A program made the translations under genes and the position numbers. DNA of 64,000 nucleotides from Robertmurraya andreesenii (GTDB lineage: Bacteria; Bacillota; Bacilli; Bacillales; Cytobacillaceae), in assembly GCF_030813005.1 (NCBI RefSeq), contig NZ_JAUSTU010000009.1:110939-174938 (forward strand). The letters run 5' to 3'. Of this stretch, positions 18,159 to 27,850 are shown piece by piece. The notes under the pieces are model-generated. The model saw only the letters and a list, made by a program, of their open reading frames with translations. It made no database searches and was not told the DNA's origin. Position 1 is the first letter of the stretch; each line of letters starts with the position of its first letter.

Positions 18159-18422
18159 ATGTCCATCAAATTAATCAATATTGGGTTTGGGAATATTGTT
18201 TCTGCAAACCGAATCATCTCGATTGTGAGCCCTGAATCTGCCCCGATTAAGAGAATTATCCAGGATGCAAGAGATCGTGGGGTATTGATAGACGCCACAT
18301 ATGGTCGAAGGACCCGGGCTGTGATCGTCATGGATAGCGACCATGTTATCCTTTGCGCAGTACAGCCTGAAACCGTGGCAGCACGACTAAATGATCGAGA
18401 TGATACAATCGATGAAGGGTAG
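18159..18422 (+). CDS. remA: extracellular matrix regulator RemA
   Basis: 87 residues. IKLINIGFGNIVSANRIISI and APIKRIIQDARDRG match RemA over its entire length. RemA is an oligomeric DNA-binding protein that activates matrix (biofilm) and osmoprotection genes in B. subtilis. GGAGGAG lies about 7 bases before the ATG. Ends 9 bases before gmk. Confidence 0.95.
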   Translation: MSIKLINIGFGNIVSANRIISIVSPESAPIKRIIQDARDRGVLIDATYGRRTRAVIVMDSDHVILCAVQPETVAARLNDRDDTIDEG

Positions 18423-18431
18423 GCACTTACT

Positions 18432-19043
18432 ATGCAAGAGAAAGGGTTATTAATTGTTTTATCTGGGCCCTCTGGAGTTGGAAAAGGGACCGTTCGAAAA
18501 GCCATCTTTGAGCAAGAAAATACGGCTTTTGAATACTCCATCTCCATGACAACGAGAGCACCGAGACAAGGGGAAGTTAATGGTGTAGATTATTTTTTCA
18601 AGACAAGAGAAGAGTTTGAAGAACTGATCAAGCAAGGAAAACTGCTTGAATATGCGGAATTCGTTGGGAATTATTATGGTACTCCAGTTGACTATGTTCA
18701 AGAAACCTTAAATAGAGGAAAAGATGTGTTTCTCGAAATTGAAGTACAAGGGGCAAGACAGGTTCGAGAGAAATTTCCAGATGGATTGTTTATCTTCCTT
18801 GTTCCACCTAGTCTGTCTGAGCTAAAACAAAGGATTGTGACAAGAGGAACCGAGTCAGAGGACGTCATAAGAAATCGGATGAATGCTGCCAAGGAAGAAA
18901 TTGAAATGATGCATTTATATGATTATGTTGTGGAAAATGATAAGGTTGAGTTAGCTGTAGAACGCATCAATGCCATTGTCATTGCTGAGCATCTACGTAG
19001 AGAACGCGTAGAGCCAAAATATAAGAAAATGCTGGAGGTTTAA
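18432..19043 (+). CDS. gmk: guanylate kinase
   Basis: Phosphorylates GMP to GDP with ATP and is a target of (p)ppGpp in Bacillus. The P-loop LSGPSGVGKGTV lies near residues 9-20, followed by the GMP-binding segment (TTRAPRQGEVNGVDYFF) and lid region. 203 residues, normal length. It lies between remA and rpoZ as in other Bacillus species. Confidence 0.97.
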   Translation: MQEKGLLIVLSGPSGVGKGTVRKAIFEQENTAFEYSISMTTRAPRQGEVNGVDYFFKTREEFEELIKQGKLLEYAEFVGNYYGTPVDYVQETLNRGKDVFLEIEVQGARQVREKFPDGLFIFLVPPSLSELKQRIVTRGTESEDVIRNRMNAAKEEIEMMHLYDYVVENDKVELAVERINAIVIAEHLRRERVEPKYKKMLEV

Positions 19044-19047
19044 GTTT

Positions 19048-19263
19048 ATGTTATATCCATCAATCGATTCACTTTTAACGAAAATTGATTCTAAATATTC
19101 ATTGGTATCTGTAGCAGCCAAACGAGCTCGCAGACTCCAACAGGATGAAAAGCCTTACCTCACAAAGTATGTGTCACACAAGCAGGTTGGTAAGGCCCTA
19201 GAAGAAATTCATGCTGATAAACTAACCTTTAAGATTGTTAATCAAGAGGAAGCGGCTGAATAG
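19048..19263 (+). CDS. rpoZ: RNA polymerase omega subunit
   Basis: 71 residues. The RARRLQQ region and overall length match the small omega subunit that binds beta-prime and aids RNA polymerase assembly. GGAGG is formed by the last codons of gmk, 7 bases before the ATG, so the two genes are coupled. A terminator follows directly. Confidence 0.93.
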   Translation: MLYPSIDSLLTKIDSKYSLVSVAAKRARRLQQDEKPYLTKYVSHKQVGKALEEIHADKLTFKIVNQEEAAE

Positions 19264-19273
19264 GACATGGAAG

Positions 19274-19303
19274 CAACCTAGCGATAGGTTGTTTTTCTTT
19301 TTG
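19274..19303 (+). terminator. rpoZ terminator
   Basis: A seven-base-pair stem CAACCTA / TAGGTTG closed by a GCGA tetraloop (19274-19291), followed by TTTTTCTTTTT. Confidence 0.92.
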
Positions 19304-19600
19304 GCTGTTTTCGCACGGATTGTGGTTCTGGAATGTCCTTAATACCGGCCATTCCGTTTCATACTAGGCGTGCGATACGCATAGATTGAGTAGCACTTTT
19401 CTCCGTTGTTTCTCGAGATAGTCTGTATAAACAAGAGTTTTGTCTAATTATTTTTTGTTCAAATGCAACAATGTTTGAGAAAAGAGCCTTCTTTTTTGTT
19501 TGGACTCTGATTATGCATTAATGTTGTTATAAAGATTCGAATATAAAACAGGTGCATTGATCCGACAATTCTAGCATAATAAAGGAAAGTTGTTTTCTTA
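19304..19600. other. long intergenic region before coaBC
   Basis: About 300 bases without a supported gene. It contains a GGAATG/CATTCC inverted repeat near 19333-19352, an AAAAGA-GCCT-TCTTTT hairpin near 19482, and AT-rich sequence from about 19430. A promoter for coaBC must lie here or upstream, but no hexamer pair with correct spacing stands out. Confidence 0.4.
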
Positions 19601-19617
19601 CGAACGGAGGCTATGGC

Positions 19618-20823
19618 ATGTTACATGGAAAAAAGGTTTTGCTATGTGTAACCGGAGGAATTGCTGTATATAAGGCAGCCGCTTTAACAAGCAAGCTTAC
19701 GCAAGCCGGTGTTGATGTGAAAGTTATTCTAAGTGAAGCTGCTGCTAAATTTGTCACACCGTTGACCTTCCAGGCTTTATCGAGAAATGCCGTTTATACG
19801 GATACATTTGATGAGAAAGACCCAAAGGTCATCGCCCATATTGACTTAGCTGATTGGGCGGATTTGATTTTGATCGCACCAGCGACAGCGAATATCATTG
19901 GAAAATTAGCCAATGGTATTGCAGATGATATGATTTCGACTACTCTATTGGCTGCAACTTCACCAGTCTGGATTGCGCCGGCGATGAATGTCCATATGTA
20001 TGAGAATCCTGCGGTTAGGAAAAATATCGAAACCCTTGCCCATTTTGGCTATCAATTTATTGAACCAAGCGAAGGGTATCTTGCCTGTGGGTATGTTGGA
20101 AAAGGAAGACTTGAGGAGCCGGAGAAAATCGTGGCGATAATGGAGGATTTTTTCAAGCCCAAGCCTTCCATTCTGTCAGGGAAAAAGGTGCTGATTACCG
20201 CCGGTCCAACACGGGAGAAGATTGATCCTGTTCGCTATATCACCAACCATTCGACAGGTAAAATGGGCTTTAGCATTGCTGAGCAAGCCATGGAATTAGG
20301 TGCCGATGTCACGCTAATTTCAGGACCTGTCTCACTTGAGGCGCCAAAGGGAGCACAAGTCATTCATGTTGAGAGTGCGGAGGACATGTTCAACGCCGTA
20401 ATGAATCATTATGAAACGGCTGATATTATTGTCAAAACTGCGGCTGTGGCCGATTATCGACCAAAAATGTCCTACGATGAAAAAATAAAGAAGAAGCCTG
20501 GAGAAGAGGTTCTCGAGCTGGAAAGAACGAAGGATATTTTATTGGAATTGGGAAAAAGAAAGTCAACACAGATTCTCGTAGGATTTGCTGCGGAAACAAG
20601 TCTTGTCGAGAAGTATGCTAAGGACAAGCTCATGAAAAAGAATGCCGATATGATTGTCGCCAATAATGTTAAAGCAGATGGGGCTGGCTTCGGCACGGAT
20701 ACAAATATTGTCACGATCTTCAAGAAGGATGGGACAATCATCCCCCTACCGATTATGACGAAGCATGAGGTGGCAAACAGGTTGCTGCAAGAAGCAAATA
20801 AAATGTTAGAGGAACAATCATGA
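19618..20823 (+). CDS. coaBC: bifunctional phosphopantothenoylcysteine decarboxylase / phosphopantothenate-cysteine ligase
   Basis: Two steps of coenzyme A synthesis. The N-terminal flavoprotein CoaC domain (about 1-185) has APAMNVHMYENP and the catalytic-cysteine motif ACGYVGKGRLEEP. The C-terminal CoaB ligase domain begins at LITAGPTREKIDPVRYITN. 401 residues, normal length. GGAGG precedes the ATG. First gene of a long cluster running to rpe, its stop overlaps priA by 4 bases. Confidence 0.96.
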   Translation: MLHGKKVLLCVTGGIAVYKAAALTSKLTQAGVDVKVILSEAAAKFVTPLTFQALSRNAVYTDTFDEKDPKVIAHIDLADWADLILIAPATANIIGKLANGIADDMISTTLLAATSPVWIAPAMNVHMYENPAVRKNIETLAHFGYQFIEPSEGYLACGYVGKGRLEEPEKIVAIMEDFFKPKPSILSGKKVLITAGPTREKIDPVRYITNHSTGKMGFSIAEQAMELGADVTLISGPVSLEAPKGAQVIHVESAEDMFNAVMNHYETADIIVKTAAVADYRPKMSYDEKIKKKPGEEVLELERTKDILLELGKRKSTQILVGFAAETSLVEKYAKDKLMKKNADMIVANNVKADGAGFGTDTNIVTIFKKDGTIIPLPIMTKHEVANRLLQEANKMLEEQS

Positions 20824-23219
20824 TTGCGAAGGTGATTGTGGATGTTCCCGCAAAGCAAACGGACCGGGCTTTTGATTATCATATCCCTGATCATCTAGCC
20901 ACTGTCATTCAACCAGGCATAAGAGTAGTGGTGCCTTTTGGTCCGCGCAAGATTCAAGGATTTGTGGTTGGGATTCATGAGAAATCCGATTTCGATGAAC
21001 TAAAGGAAATTGTCGAACCGATGGACATCGCACCTGTCTTAAATGACGAGCTTCTTAAGCTTGGTGATTGGTTAACGGAGCACACACTTTCCTATAAGAT
21101 CTCCGCATATCAAGTGATGCTGCCACCTGCTTTAAAAGCAAAGTATGAAAAAAAAATTAAGCTTATATCTCCAGTTGATGATCTGCCAGAGGAGATTAGG
21201 CCATTATTTCAACAAAAAACTGAAGTTCCTTGGGAAGCTGTCACCGATTATCTAAACCTTCTGCATAAAGAGGTCCTAAATGGCACTCTTGAGGTTGTTT
21301 ATGAAGTGAAGGAAAGAGTGAAGAAGAAAAAGCTGAAAGCTATTTCGCCATGCATGAATCCTAAAGAGCTGCAAGGAATACTGGATTCACTTGCGGCAAA
21401 TGCTGAAAAGCAAAAACTCGTGGTTGAATATTTTATCGACAATCAAAAGTCCGTGGAGTTAAGGGAGCTTGTTGCGTATTTGGGAGTGACCTCTTCGACG
21501 ATAACTAGTTTGGTCAAAAAGGGTGTTTTAAAGGAAGAGGTCATTGAGGTCTATCGAGACCCGTATGAAAACAGAACTTTTGAAAAAACAGAGAGGCTGC
21601 CTTTAACTCAAGAGCAGGAAAAAGCGATTGGCCCAATATTGGCATCTATTGAAGAAAACAGGCAGAATGTGTTCTTGCTTTATGGAGTGACCGGCAGTGG
21701 AAAAACAGAGGTGTACCTGCAATCTATCGAGCAAGTGATAAAGAAGGGGAAGGAAGCGATCGTTCTCGTTCCAGAGATATCGCTGACACCGCAAATGGTC
21801 AAGCGATTTAAGGGACGATTTGGAGACGAGGTTGCGGTTCTTCACAGCGGATTGTCTGTTGGAGAGAAATATGATGAATGGCGAAAAATTCAAAGAAAAG
21901 AAGTGAAAGTTGTCGTTGGCGCCCGCTCTGCTATTTTTGCTCCCTTCGAAAATATTGGGATTATCATAATTGATGAGGAGCATGAAACGAGTTATAAACA
22001 GGAGGATAATCCGAGATATCATGCCAGAGATGTCGCCATCGAGCGCTCTAAGTATCACCAGTGCCCAGTTGTATTAGGTAGTGCAACACCTTCACTTGAG
22101 AGCTTTGCCCGGGCCTCAAAGGGTGTCTATCAGCTCCTTTCCCTGCCGAAAAGGATGAATAATCAAGCCCTGCCATCGGTCGAAATCGTCGATATGAGGG
22201 AAGAACTCCGTGAGGGAAATCGTTCCATGTTCTCGCGTGTCTTAGTTGAAAGTCTGAAAGACCGACTTCAGAAAAAAGAGCAAATTGTCCTGTTCTTAAA
22301 TAAGCGTGGTCATTCTTCCTTTGTCATGTGTCGCGATTGCGGATATGTCGTCAATTGTCCTTACTGTGACATTTCTTTAACCTACCATCGGTTCAATCAG
22401 CAGATGAAGTGTCATTACTGTGGCTATGAATCAAATGTTCCCCTCCGTTGTCCTGAGTGTAATAGTGAGCATATTCGATATTTTGGGACGGGCACGCAAA
22501 AGGTAGAGGAAGAGCTTGGCAAAATTATCCCTGAAGCTCGTGTCATTAGAATGGACGTGGATACGACGAGTCGCAAGGGAGCACATGAACGATTATTAAC
22601 CGACTTTCAAGAGGGGAAGGCAGATATCTTATTAGGTACACAAATGATTGCGAAGGGTCTTGATTTTCCGAATATTACCCTCGTTGGTGTACTTTCTGCT
22701 GATACGATGCTTCACTTGCCTGATTTTCGTTCCTCGGAAAAAACCTTTCAGCTTTTGACACAGGTGAGCGGACGAGCAGGGAGACATGAGCTCCCGGGTG
22801 AGGTCATCATTCAAACGTACACCCCAGAGCACTACAGTGTTGAGCTTGCAGCTGAGCAGAACTTTGACCGTTTTTTTGAACGGGAGATGCTTCTACGCAA
22901 GATGCATCAATACCCGCCATACTATTATATTGCGCTTATTACAGTGAGTCATGAAAATGTTGCCATGGTTGCCTCGGTTACAGGCAACATCACAAAATTC
23001 GTTCAATCCAAGCTATCAAAGGAAGCACATGTACTTGGACCTGTTGCTTCACCGATCTCTCGGATGAAAAATAGATATCGTTACCAATGTTTGATAAAAT
23101 ACAAACGTGAACCAGAATTGAATAAGACGTTAAAGACCATTCTCGAGCACTATCAGCAAGAAATGGTCTCGAAAGGATTACAAATTTCCATTGATGTTAA
23201 TCCTTATATATTAATGTAA
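20820..23219 (+). CDS. priA: primosomal protein N' (replication restart helicase PriA)
   Basis: 3'-to-5' helicase that reloads the replisome at stalled forks. 799 residues: N-terminal DNA-binding domain, Walker A GVTGSGKTEVY near residue 290, Walker B DEEH near 385, and a zinc-binding insertion with four CxxC pairs (CRDC, CPYC, CHYC, CPEC, about 507-545). These domains are all intact. Starts within the coaBC stop (ATGA). Confidence 0.97.
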   Translation: MIAKVIVDVPAKQTDRAFDYHIPDHLATVIQPGIRVVVPFGPRKIQGFVVGIHEKSDFDELKEIVEPMDIAPVLNDELLKLGDWLTEHTLSYKISAYQVMLPPALKAKYEKKIKLISPVDDLPEEIRPLFQQKTEVPWEAVTDYLNLLHKEVLNGTLEVVYEVKERVKKKKLKAISPCMNPKELQGILDSLAANAEKQKLVVEYFIDNQKSVELRELVAYLGVTSSTITSLVKKGVLKEEVIEVYRDPYENRTFEKTERLPLTQEQEKAIGPILASIEENRQNVFLLYGVTGSGKTEVYLQSIEQVIKKGKEAIVLVPEISLTPQMVKRFKGRFGDEVAVLHSGLSVGEKYDEWRKIQRKEVKVVVGARSAIFAPFENIGIIIIDEEHETSYKQEDNPRYHARDVAIERSKYHQCPVVLGSATPSLESFARASKGVYQLLSLPKRMNNQALPSVEIVDMREELREGNRSMFSRVLVESLKDRLQKKEQIVLFLNKRGHSSFVMCRDCGYVVNCPYCDISLTYHRFNQQMKCHYCGYESNVPLRCPECNSEHIRYFGTGTQKVEEELGKIIPEARVIRMDVDTTSRKGAHERLLTDFQEGKADILLGTQMIAKGLDFPNITLVGVLSADTMLHLPDFRSSEKTFQLLTQVSGRAGRHELPGEVIIQTYTPEHYSVELAAEQNFDRFFEREMLLRKMHQYPPYYYIALITVSHENVAMVASVTGNITKFVQSKLSKEAHVLGPVASPISRMKNRYRYQCLIKYKREPELNKTLKTILEHYQQEMVSKGLQISIDVNPYILM

Positions 23220-23237
23220 ACCATTGGAGGAACCAAC

Positions 23238-23726
23238 TTGACCGTAAAAGCGATTGTCACCTATCCCGCTGAAATCTTAGAGCAGGAATGCGAGTTAGTG
23301 ACTGTATTCGATAAAAAATTAGCGAAGCTATTAAATGATATGTATGATACGATGATCGAGTTTGATGGAGTCGGACTTGCCGCTCCCCAAATAGGCATCA
23401 ATAAACAAATTGCTGTTGTAGATATCGATGATGAATCGGGAACCATTGAAATGATAAATCCAGAGATTCTTGAAACAAAGGGTGAGCAAAATGGAGTGGA
23501 AGGCTGTCTGAGCTTTCCCGGACTTTACGGGGAAGTTTCAAGGCCCTACTTTGTCAAAATCAAAGCTCAGGATCGGAAAGGCAGAACCTATACCCTAGAA
23601 GCGGAGGATTATTTAGCCCGAGCGATTCAGCATGAAATAGATCATTTACACGGGATTTTATTCACATCAAAGGTAAGCAGATATTTGGAAGAAGATGAGT
23701 TAGAGGAAGTGGAAGAAAATGACTAA
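23238..23726 (+). CDS. def: peptide deformylase
   Basis: Iron or zinc enzyme that removes the formyl group from new proteins. The three family motifs are present: GVGLAAPQIG (about 45), EGCLSFPG (about 90) and the metal-binding QHEIDH (about 135). The start is TTG at 23238, supported by TTGGAGG 8-9 bases upstream. 162 residues. Overlaps fmt by 8 bases, pairing the enzymes that remove and add the formyl group. Confidence 0.96.
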   Translation: MTVKAIVTYPAEILEQECELVTVFDKKLAKLLNDMYDTMIEFDGVGLAAPQIGINKQIAVVDIDDESGTIEMINPEILETKGEQNGVEGCLSFPGLYGEVSRPYFVKIKAQDRKGRTYTLEAEDYLARAIQHEIDHLHGILFTSKVSRYLEEDELEEVEEND

Positions 23727-24666
23727 AATTGTTTTTATGGGAACACCTGATTTCTCCGTACCTGTTCTGCAAAGGATTATAAAAGACGGGTACGAAGTAA
23801 TTGGGGTGGTCACTCAACCAGACCGTCCTGTAGGGAGAAAACGGGTACTTACCCCTCCTCCTGTCAAGGTTGAGGCGGAAAAGCATGGAATTCCGGTCTA
23901 TCAACCCGAAAAAATTCGTGAAAAAGAGGCATTGAATGAAATTCTTGCCCTCCAACCAGATTTGATTGTGACGGCTGCCTTTGGACAAATTCTACCGAAG
24001 GAGTTATTAGATGCCCCAAGGTATGGCTGTATTAATGTCCATGCCTCTCTTTTACCTGAATTGCGGGGAGGAGCCCCCATGCATTACGCCATTATTCAAG
24101 GAAAAAAGAAAACAGGGATCACGATTATGTATATGGTAGAGAAACTGGATGCTGGAGATATGCTCACCCAGGTGGAGGTTCCGATCACCGAAACGGATAC
24201 GGTTGGTACCCTCCATGACAAGCTGAGCGAGGCTGGTGCCGAGTTATTAGCTGAAACCCTTCCGAAATTATTAAAGGGGGATTTGACGGCTACACCTCAA
24301 CGGGAGGAAGAGGCCACTTTCGCTTATACCATTAAGCGGGAGCAAGAGAAAATCGATTGGGGAAAATCGGGAGAGGAAATCTATAATCATGTTCGAGGCC
24401 TTAATCCATGGCCCGTTGCTTATACAACCTTCCAGGACGCTGTTATGAAAATCTGGTGGGTGGAAAAAATAAAAGGAAAAAGCGCTTCTAAAGGCAAGAT
24501 CCTTGCGATCGACGAGGACGGCTTTGTTGTAGGGACAGGGAATGATACAGCCGTTAAGATTCTTGAATTACAGCCTTCCGGGAAAAAACGAATGAAGGCG
24601 AGTGATTTTTTAAGAGGGGCAAAAATTGCCGTTGGAGACCAACTAGGAGAACATCATGAGTCATAA
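23719..24666 (+). CDS. fmt: methionyl-tRNA formyltransferase
   Basis: Formylates initiator Met-tRNA using 10-formyltetrahydrofolate. The N-terminal formyltransferase domain contains the HASLLPELRGGAP signature near residue 109. The C-terminal OB-like tRNA-binding domain ends near residue 310. 315 residues, as expected. Overlaps def at its 5' end and rsmB at its 3' end. Confidence 0.97.
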   Translation: MTKIVFMGTPDFSVPVLQRIIKDGYEVIGVVTQPDRPVGRKRVLTPPPVKVEAEKHGIPVYQPEKIREKEALNEILALQPDLIVTAAFGQILPKELLDAPRYGCINVHASLLPELRGGAPMHYAIIQGKKKTGITIMYMVEKLDAGDMLTQVEVPITETDTVGTLHDKLSEAGAELLAETLPKLLKGDLTATPQREEEATFAYTIKREQEKIDWGKSGEEIYNHVRGLNPWPVAYTTFQDAVMKIWWVEKIKGKSASKGKILAIDEDGFVVGTGNDTAVKILELQPSGKKRMKASDFLRGAKIAVGDQLGEHHES

Positions 24667-25996
24667 AGGAAATGTAAGAGAAAATGCGTTAGAGCTTTTA
24701 CAAACCATCGAAAAAAATCAATCTTATAGCAATCTTTTATTAAATAATGTGATTAAAAAAAATCAGATCTCCGATAAGGATATCGGGTTGCTGACAGAAT
24801 TAACTTATGGAACTCTGCAAAGAAAGATGACCTTAGACTATTATTTGCAGCCCTTTTTGAAACGAAAAATCGAGCCTTGGGTTCAGCAATTATTACGAAT
24901 CACCTTGTATCAAATGGTTTACTTAGATAAAATCCCCGATCGTGCCGCCATTTTTGAAGCGGTGGAGATTGCCAAGAAAAGAGGGCATAAAGGGATAGCG
25001 AGTATGGTCAACGGAGTGTTAAGAAGCATTCAGAGAGAAGGACAGCCAAGTTTAGAGGAAATTCAGGATCCAATCGAGCGCCTATCGATTGAAACAAGCC
25101 ATCCTCTTTGGCTTGTGAAAAGGTGGGTCGAACAGCTTGGCTTTGAGAAGACAAAGGCTATGTGTGAAGTGAACTTAACCGCACCCCTTCAAACAGCACG
25201 TGTAAATACAGCCAAGATTACAGCTGAAAATTGCTTACAATTGCTTCGGGATGAAGGCTACCAGGTTGAAAGAAGTTCAGTCATTCCAGAAGCGATTAAA
25301 TGCTTAAAGGGAAATCTCGCCCATTCAAAAGCTTTCAAAGAAGGGTTGATCACCATACAGGATGAAAGCTCAATGATTGTTGCTTATGCTCTTGATGTGA
25401 AAAAGGATGAACAGATCCTAGATGCATGTGCAGCACCTGGTGGAAAATCAACTCATATTGCTGAGAAACTACAAAATAGCGGCAAGATTATCTCTCTAGA
25501 TCTTCATGAGCATAAGGTGAAATTAATTTCGAGCAACGCCAAACGATTAGGCTTAAGTAATATCGATGCAAAGGCAATGGACAGCAGAAAAGTACAGGAA
25601 CATTTTGAAAAGGAAAGCTTTGATCGTATTCTTCTAGATGCCCCTTGCTCGGGCCTTGGGGTCATGAGAAGGAAGCCAGACATGAAGTATACGAAAAGGG
25701 AAGACGATGTTCATAGGCTCCATCAAATTCAGTTTGAACTGCTAGAAGCGGTGACACCTTTATTGAAAAAAGGTGGTATTCTTGTTTATAGTACATGTAC
25801 GATCGATGTGGAAGAAAATGCTCATGTTGTCAAGAGATTTTTAGACGAGCATCGCGAATTTGAAGGAGATCAAGATTTTGTGGAAAGACTCCCAGAGCCG
25901 ATACAGCCCCTTTGCGATCCATACTCACTGCAAATATTCCCGCAAGACTTCGGTTCAGATGGATTCTATATTGCCGTATTAAGAAAGAAGGTGTAA
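24656..25996 (+). CDS. rsmB: 16S rRNA (cytosine-967-C5) methyltransferase
   Basis: N-terminal NusB-like RNA-binding domain (about 1-140) and C-terminal Rossmann methyltransferase. The SAM loop is LDACAAPGGKSTHIAE (about 260). The two cysteines of the m5C class are in DAPCSGLGVMRRKP (motif IV, release) and YSTCTID (motif VI, catalytic). 446 residues. Starts inside the fmt 3' end and ends 3 bases before rlmN. Confidence 0.96.
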   Translation: MSHKGNVRENALELLQTIEKNQSYSNLLLNNVIKKNQISDKDIGLLTELTYGTLQRKMTLDYYLQPFLKRKIEPWVQQLLRITLYQMVYLDKIPDRAAIFEAVEIAKKRGHKGIASMVNGVLRSIQREGQPSLEEIQDPIERLSIETSHPLWLVKRWVEQLGFEKTKAMCEVNLTAPLQTARVNTAKITAENCLQLLRDEGYQVERSSVIPEAIKCLKGNLAHSKAFKEGLITIQDESSMIVAYALDVKKDEQILDACAAPGGKSTHIAEKLQNSGKIISLDLHEHKVKLISSNAKRLGLSNIDAKAMDSRKVQEHFEKESFDRILLDAPCSGLGVMRRKPDMKYTKREDDVHRLHQIQFELLEAVTPLLKKGGILVYSTCTIDVEENAHVVKRFLDEHREFEGDQDFVERLPEPIQPLCDPYSLQIFPQDFGSDGFYIAVLRKKV

Positions 25997-25999
25997 GAA

Positions 26000-27085
26000 A
26001 TGGAACAGACAACGAGAGAAAAAACAACGACCATTGCACAGAAACCATCCATTTATTCCTTACAATTACAAGAGTTAAAGGACTGGTTAGTGGCGGAGAA
26101 TGAAAAGGCATTTCGGGCGGAGCAAATTTTTGATTGGCTTTATGGAAAAAGGGTAACAGATTTTGAGGATATGACAAATCTTTCAAAGGGACTCCGTGAA
26201 AAGCTCGCAAACCATTTTACGATTACGTCACTCAAAACACTGATTCAGCAAACCTCCTCCGATGGGACAATTAAATTTTTATTCGAGCTTCATGATGGCT
26301 TTTCCATTGAAACGGTGTTAATGAGACATGAATACGGGAATTCTGTCTGTGTAACGACTCAGGTTGGCTGCCGAATTGGCTGTACCTTCTGTGCTTCGAC
26401 ACTTGGAGGATTAAAAAGAAATCTGGAAGCAGGAGAAATTGTCTCTCAAGTCGTAAAAGTACAACAGGCACTTGATGAAACAGGTGAGCGAGTTAGTTCT
26501 GTCGTGATTATGGGAATAGGAGAGCCGTTTGATAATTTTGATGCGATGCTGTCTTTCTTAAAGATTATTAACCATGATAAGGGCTTAAATATTGGCGCTC
26601 GGCATATTACCGTATCAACAAGTGGCATCATTCCAAAAATTTATCAATTTGCTGATGAGAATTTACAGATTAATTTTGCCATCTCTCTCCATGCCCCAAA
26701 TACAGAATTGAGGAGCCGCCTCATGCCGATCAACCGTGCTTATAAACTTCCAGATTTAATTGAAGCTGTGAAGTATTATATAGAAAAGACTGGTCGCAGG
26801 GTGAGCTTTGAATATGGTCTTTTTGGTGGGGTTAATGACCAGGTTGAGCATGCGGAAGAGCTTGCAAAGCTGATAAAAGGATTGAAATGCCATGTGAATT
26901 TAATTCCTGTCAACTATGTTCCTGAAAGGGACTATGTTAGAACCCCAAGGGAGCAAATATTTTTATTTGAAAAAACGCTCAAGGACCGTGGAGTAAATGT
27001 AACCATTAGAAGAGAGCAAGGACATGATATTGATGCTGCTTGTGGACAGCTTCGTGCAAAGGAGCGAAAAGAGGAGACGAGGTGA
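26000..27085 (+). CDS. rlmN: dual-specificity RNA methyltransferase RlmN
   Basis: Radical-SAM enzyme that makes 2-methyladenosine at A2503 of 23S rRNA and A37 of some tRNAs. The cluster motif C-x3-C-x2-C is seen in VGCRIGCTFCAST (about 118-130). The C-terminal cysteine that forms the methyl adduct is in AACGQLR (about 345). 361 residues, normal length, with no change at the resistance-associated Cfr-type positions that I can judge. Confidence 0.96.
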   Translation: MEQTTREKTTTIAQKPSIYSLQLQELKDWLVAENEKAFRAEQIFDWLYGKRVTDFEDMTNLSKGLREKLANHFTITSLKTLIQQTSSDGTIKFLFELHDGFSIETVLMRHEYGNSVCVTTQVGCRIGCTFCASTLGGLKRNLEAGEIVSQVVKVQQALDETGERVSSVVIMGIGEPFDNFDAMLSFLKIINHDKGLNIGARHITVSTSGIIPKIYQFADENLQINFAISLHAPNTELRSRLMPINRAYKLPDLIEAVKYYIEKTGRRVSFEYGLFGGVNDQVEHAEELAKLIKGLKCHVNLIPVNYVPERDYVRTPREQIFLFEKTLKDRGVNVTIRREQGHDIDAACGQLRAKERKEETR

Positions 27086-27093
27086 CTGATTAA

Positions 27094-27843
27094 ATGAAGG
27101 CCATTTTTATGACTGACAAAGGGAGAGTCCGTCCAAATAACGAAGATAGTGGCGGAGTGTTTGTTAACAGGAGTGGACAAAGATTAGCGATTGTAGCCGA
27201 CGGAATGGGGGGCCATCGGGCTGGTGATGTGGCTAGTGCAATGACGGTAAGTGCCCTGCAGGAAATGTGGGAGAACACGGAAGAAATTCAAACAGCCGAT
27301 GAGGCGGAGGAGTGGCTGCGAACCAATATTGTTAAGGTGAATGCCATGCTTTTTGAACATGCAAGAACCAATACAGAATGTGATGGGATGGGGACAACGG
27401 TTGAAGCAGTGATTGTGACGAATCATTTTACAACCGTTGCCCATGTTGGGGATAGTCGCAGTTATATTTTGAATACGAGCGGCTTCAAACAGCTGACAGA
27501 GGATCACACACTTGTAAATGAGCTTGTCAGGACGGGGCAAATATCGGAGGAGGATGCTGAGCATCACCCAAGAAAAAATGTGATTTTACGAGCGTTAGGA
27601 ACCGAACAAGATGTGAAAATTGACGTCAAAACAATCATGTTTGAAGAGGAAGATTTTCTCTTGCTCTGTTCTGATGGATTGTCAAATAAAGTAAACAAAG
27701 AAGAAATGATCCGGGTCCTTCAAGATGGAAGTACCTTGGAGGAAAAGGCTGCCACACTCATACAAATAGCGAATGAAAATGGTGGAGAAGATAACATCAC
27801 CCTTTGTCTTTTAGAATTTGAAGATGGTAGTGAAAGAGGGTGA
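27094..27843 (+). CDS. prpC: PP2C-type protein phosphatase PrpC
   Basis: Manganese-dependent Ser/Thr phosphatase that reverses PrkC phosphorylation. PP2C metal motifs are in order: VADGMGGHRAGD (about 31), GDSRSY (about 118), CSDGLSN (about 190) and GGEDNIT (about 230). 249 residues, single domain, cytoplasmic. Directly precedes the kinase gene prkC, the standard phosphatase-kinase pair. Confidence 0.97.
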   Translation: MKAIFMTDKGRVRPNNEDSGGVFVNRSGQRLAIVADGMGGHRAGDVASAMTVSALQEMWENTEEIQTADEAEEWLRTNIVKVNAMLFEHARTNTECDGMGTTVEAVIVTNHFTTVAHVGDSRSYILNTSGFKQLTEDHTLVNELVRTGQISEEDAEHHPRKNVILRALGTEQDVKIDVKTIMFEEEDFLLLCSDGLSNKVNKEEMIRVLQDGSTLEEKAATLIQIANENGGEDNITLCLLEFEDGSERG

Positions 27844-27850
27844 TGGATAT

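Noticed and set aside
18062..18547. 161-codon minus-strand frame across remA and gmk
   Set aside because: Spans two well-supported genes on the other strand and has no start signal.
21603..22058. 151-codon minus-strand frame in priA
   Set aside because: Antisense to the helicase core. No supporting features.
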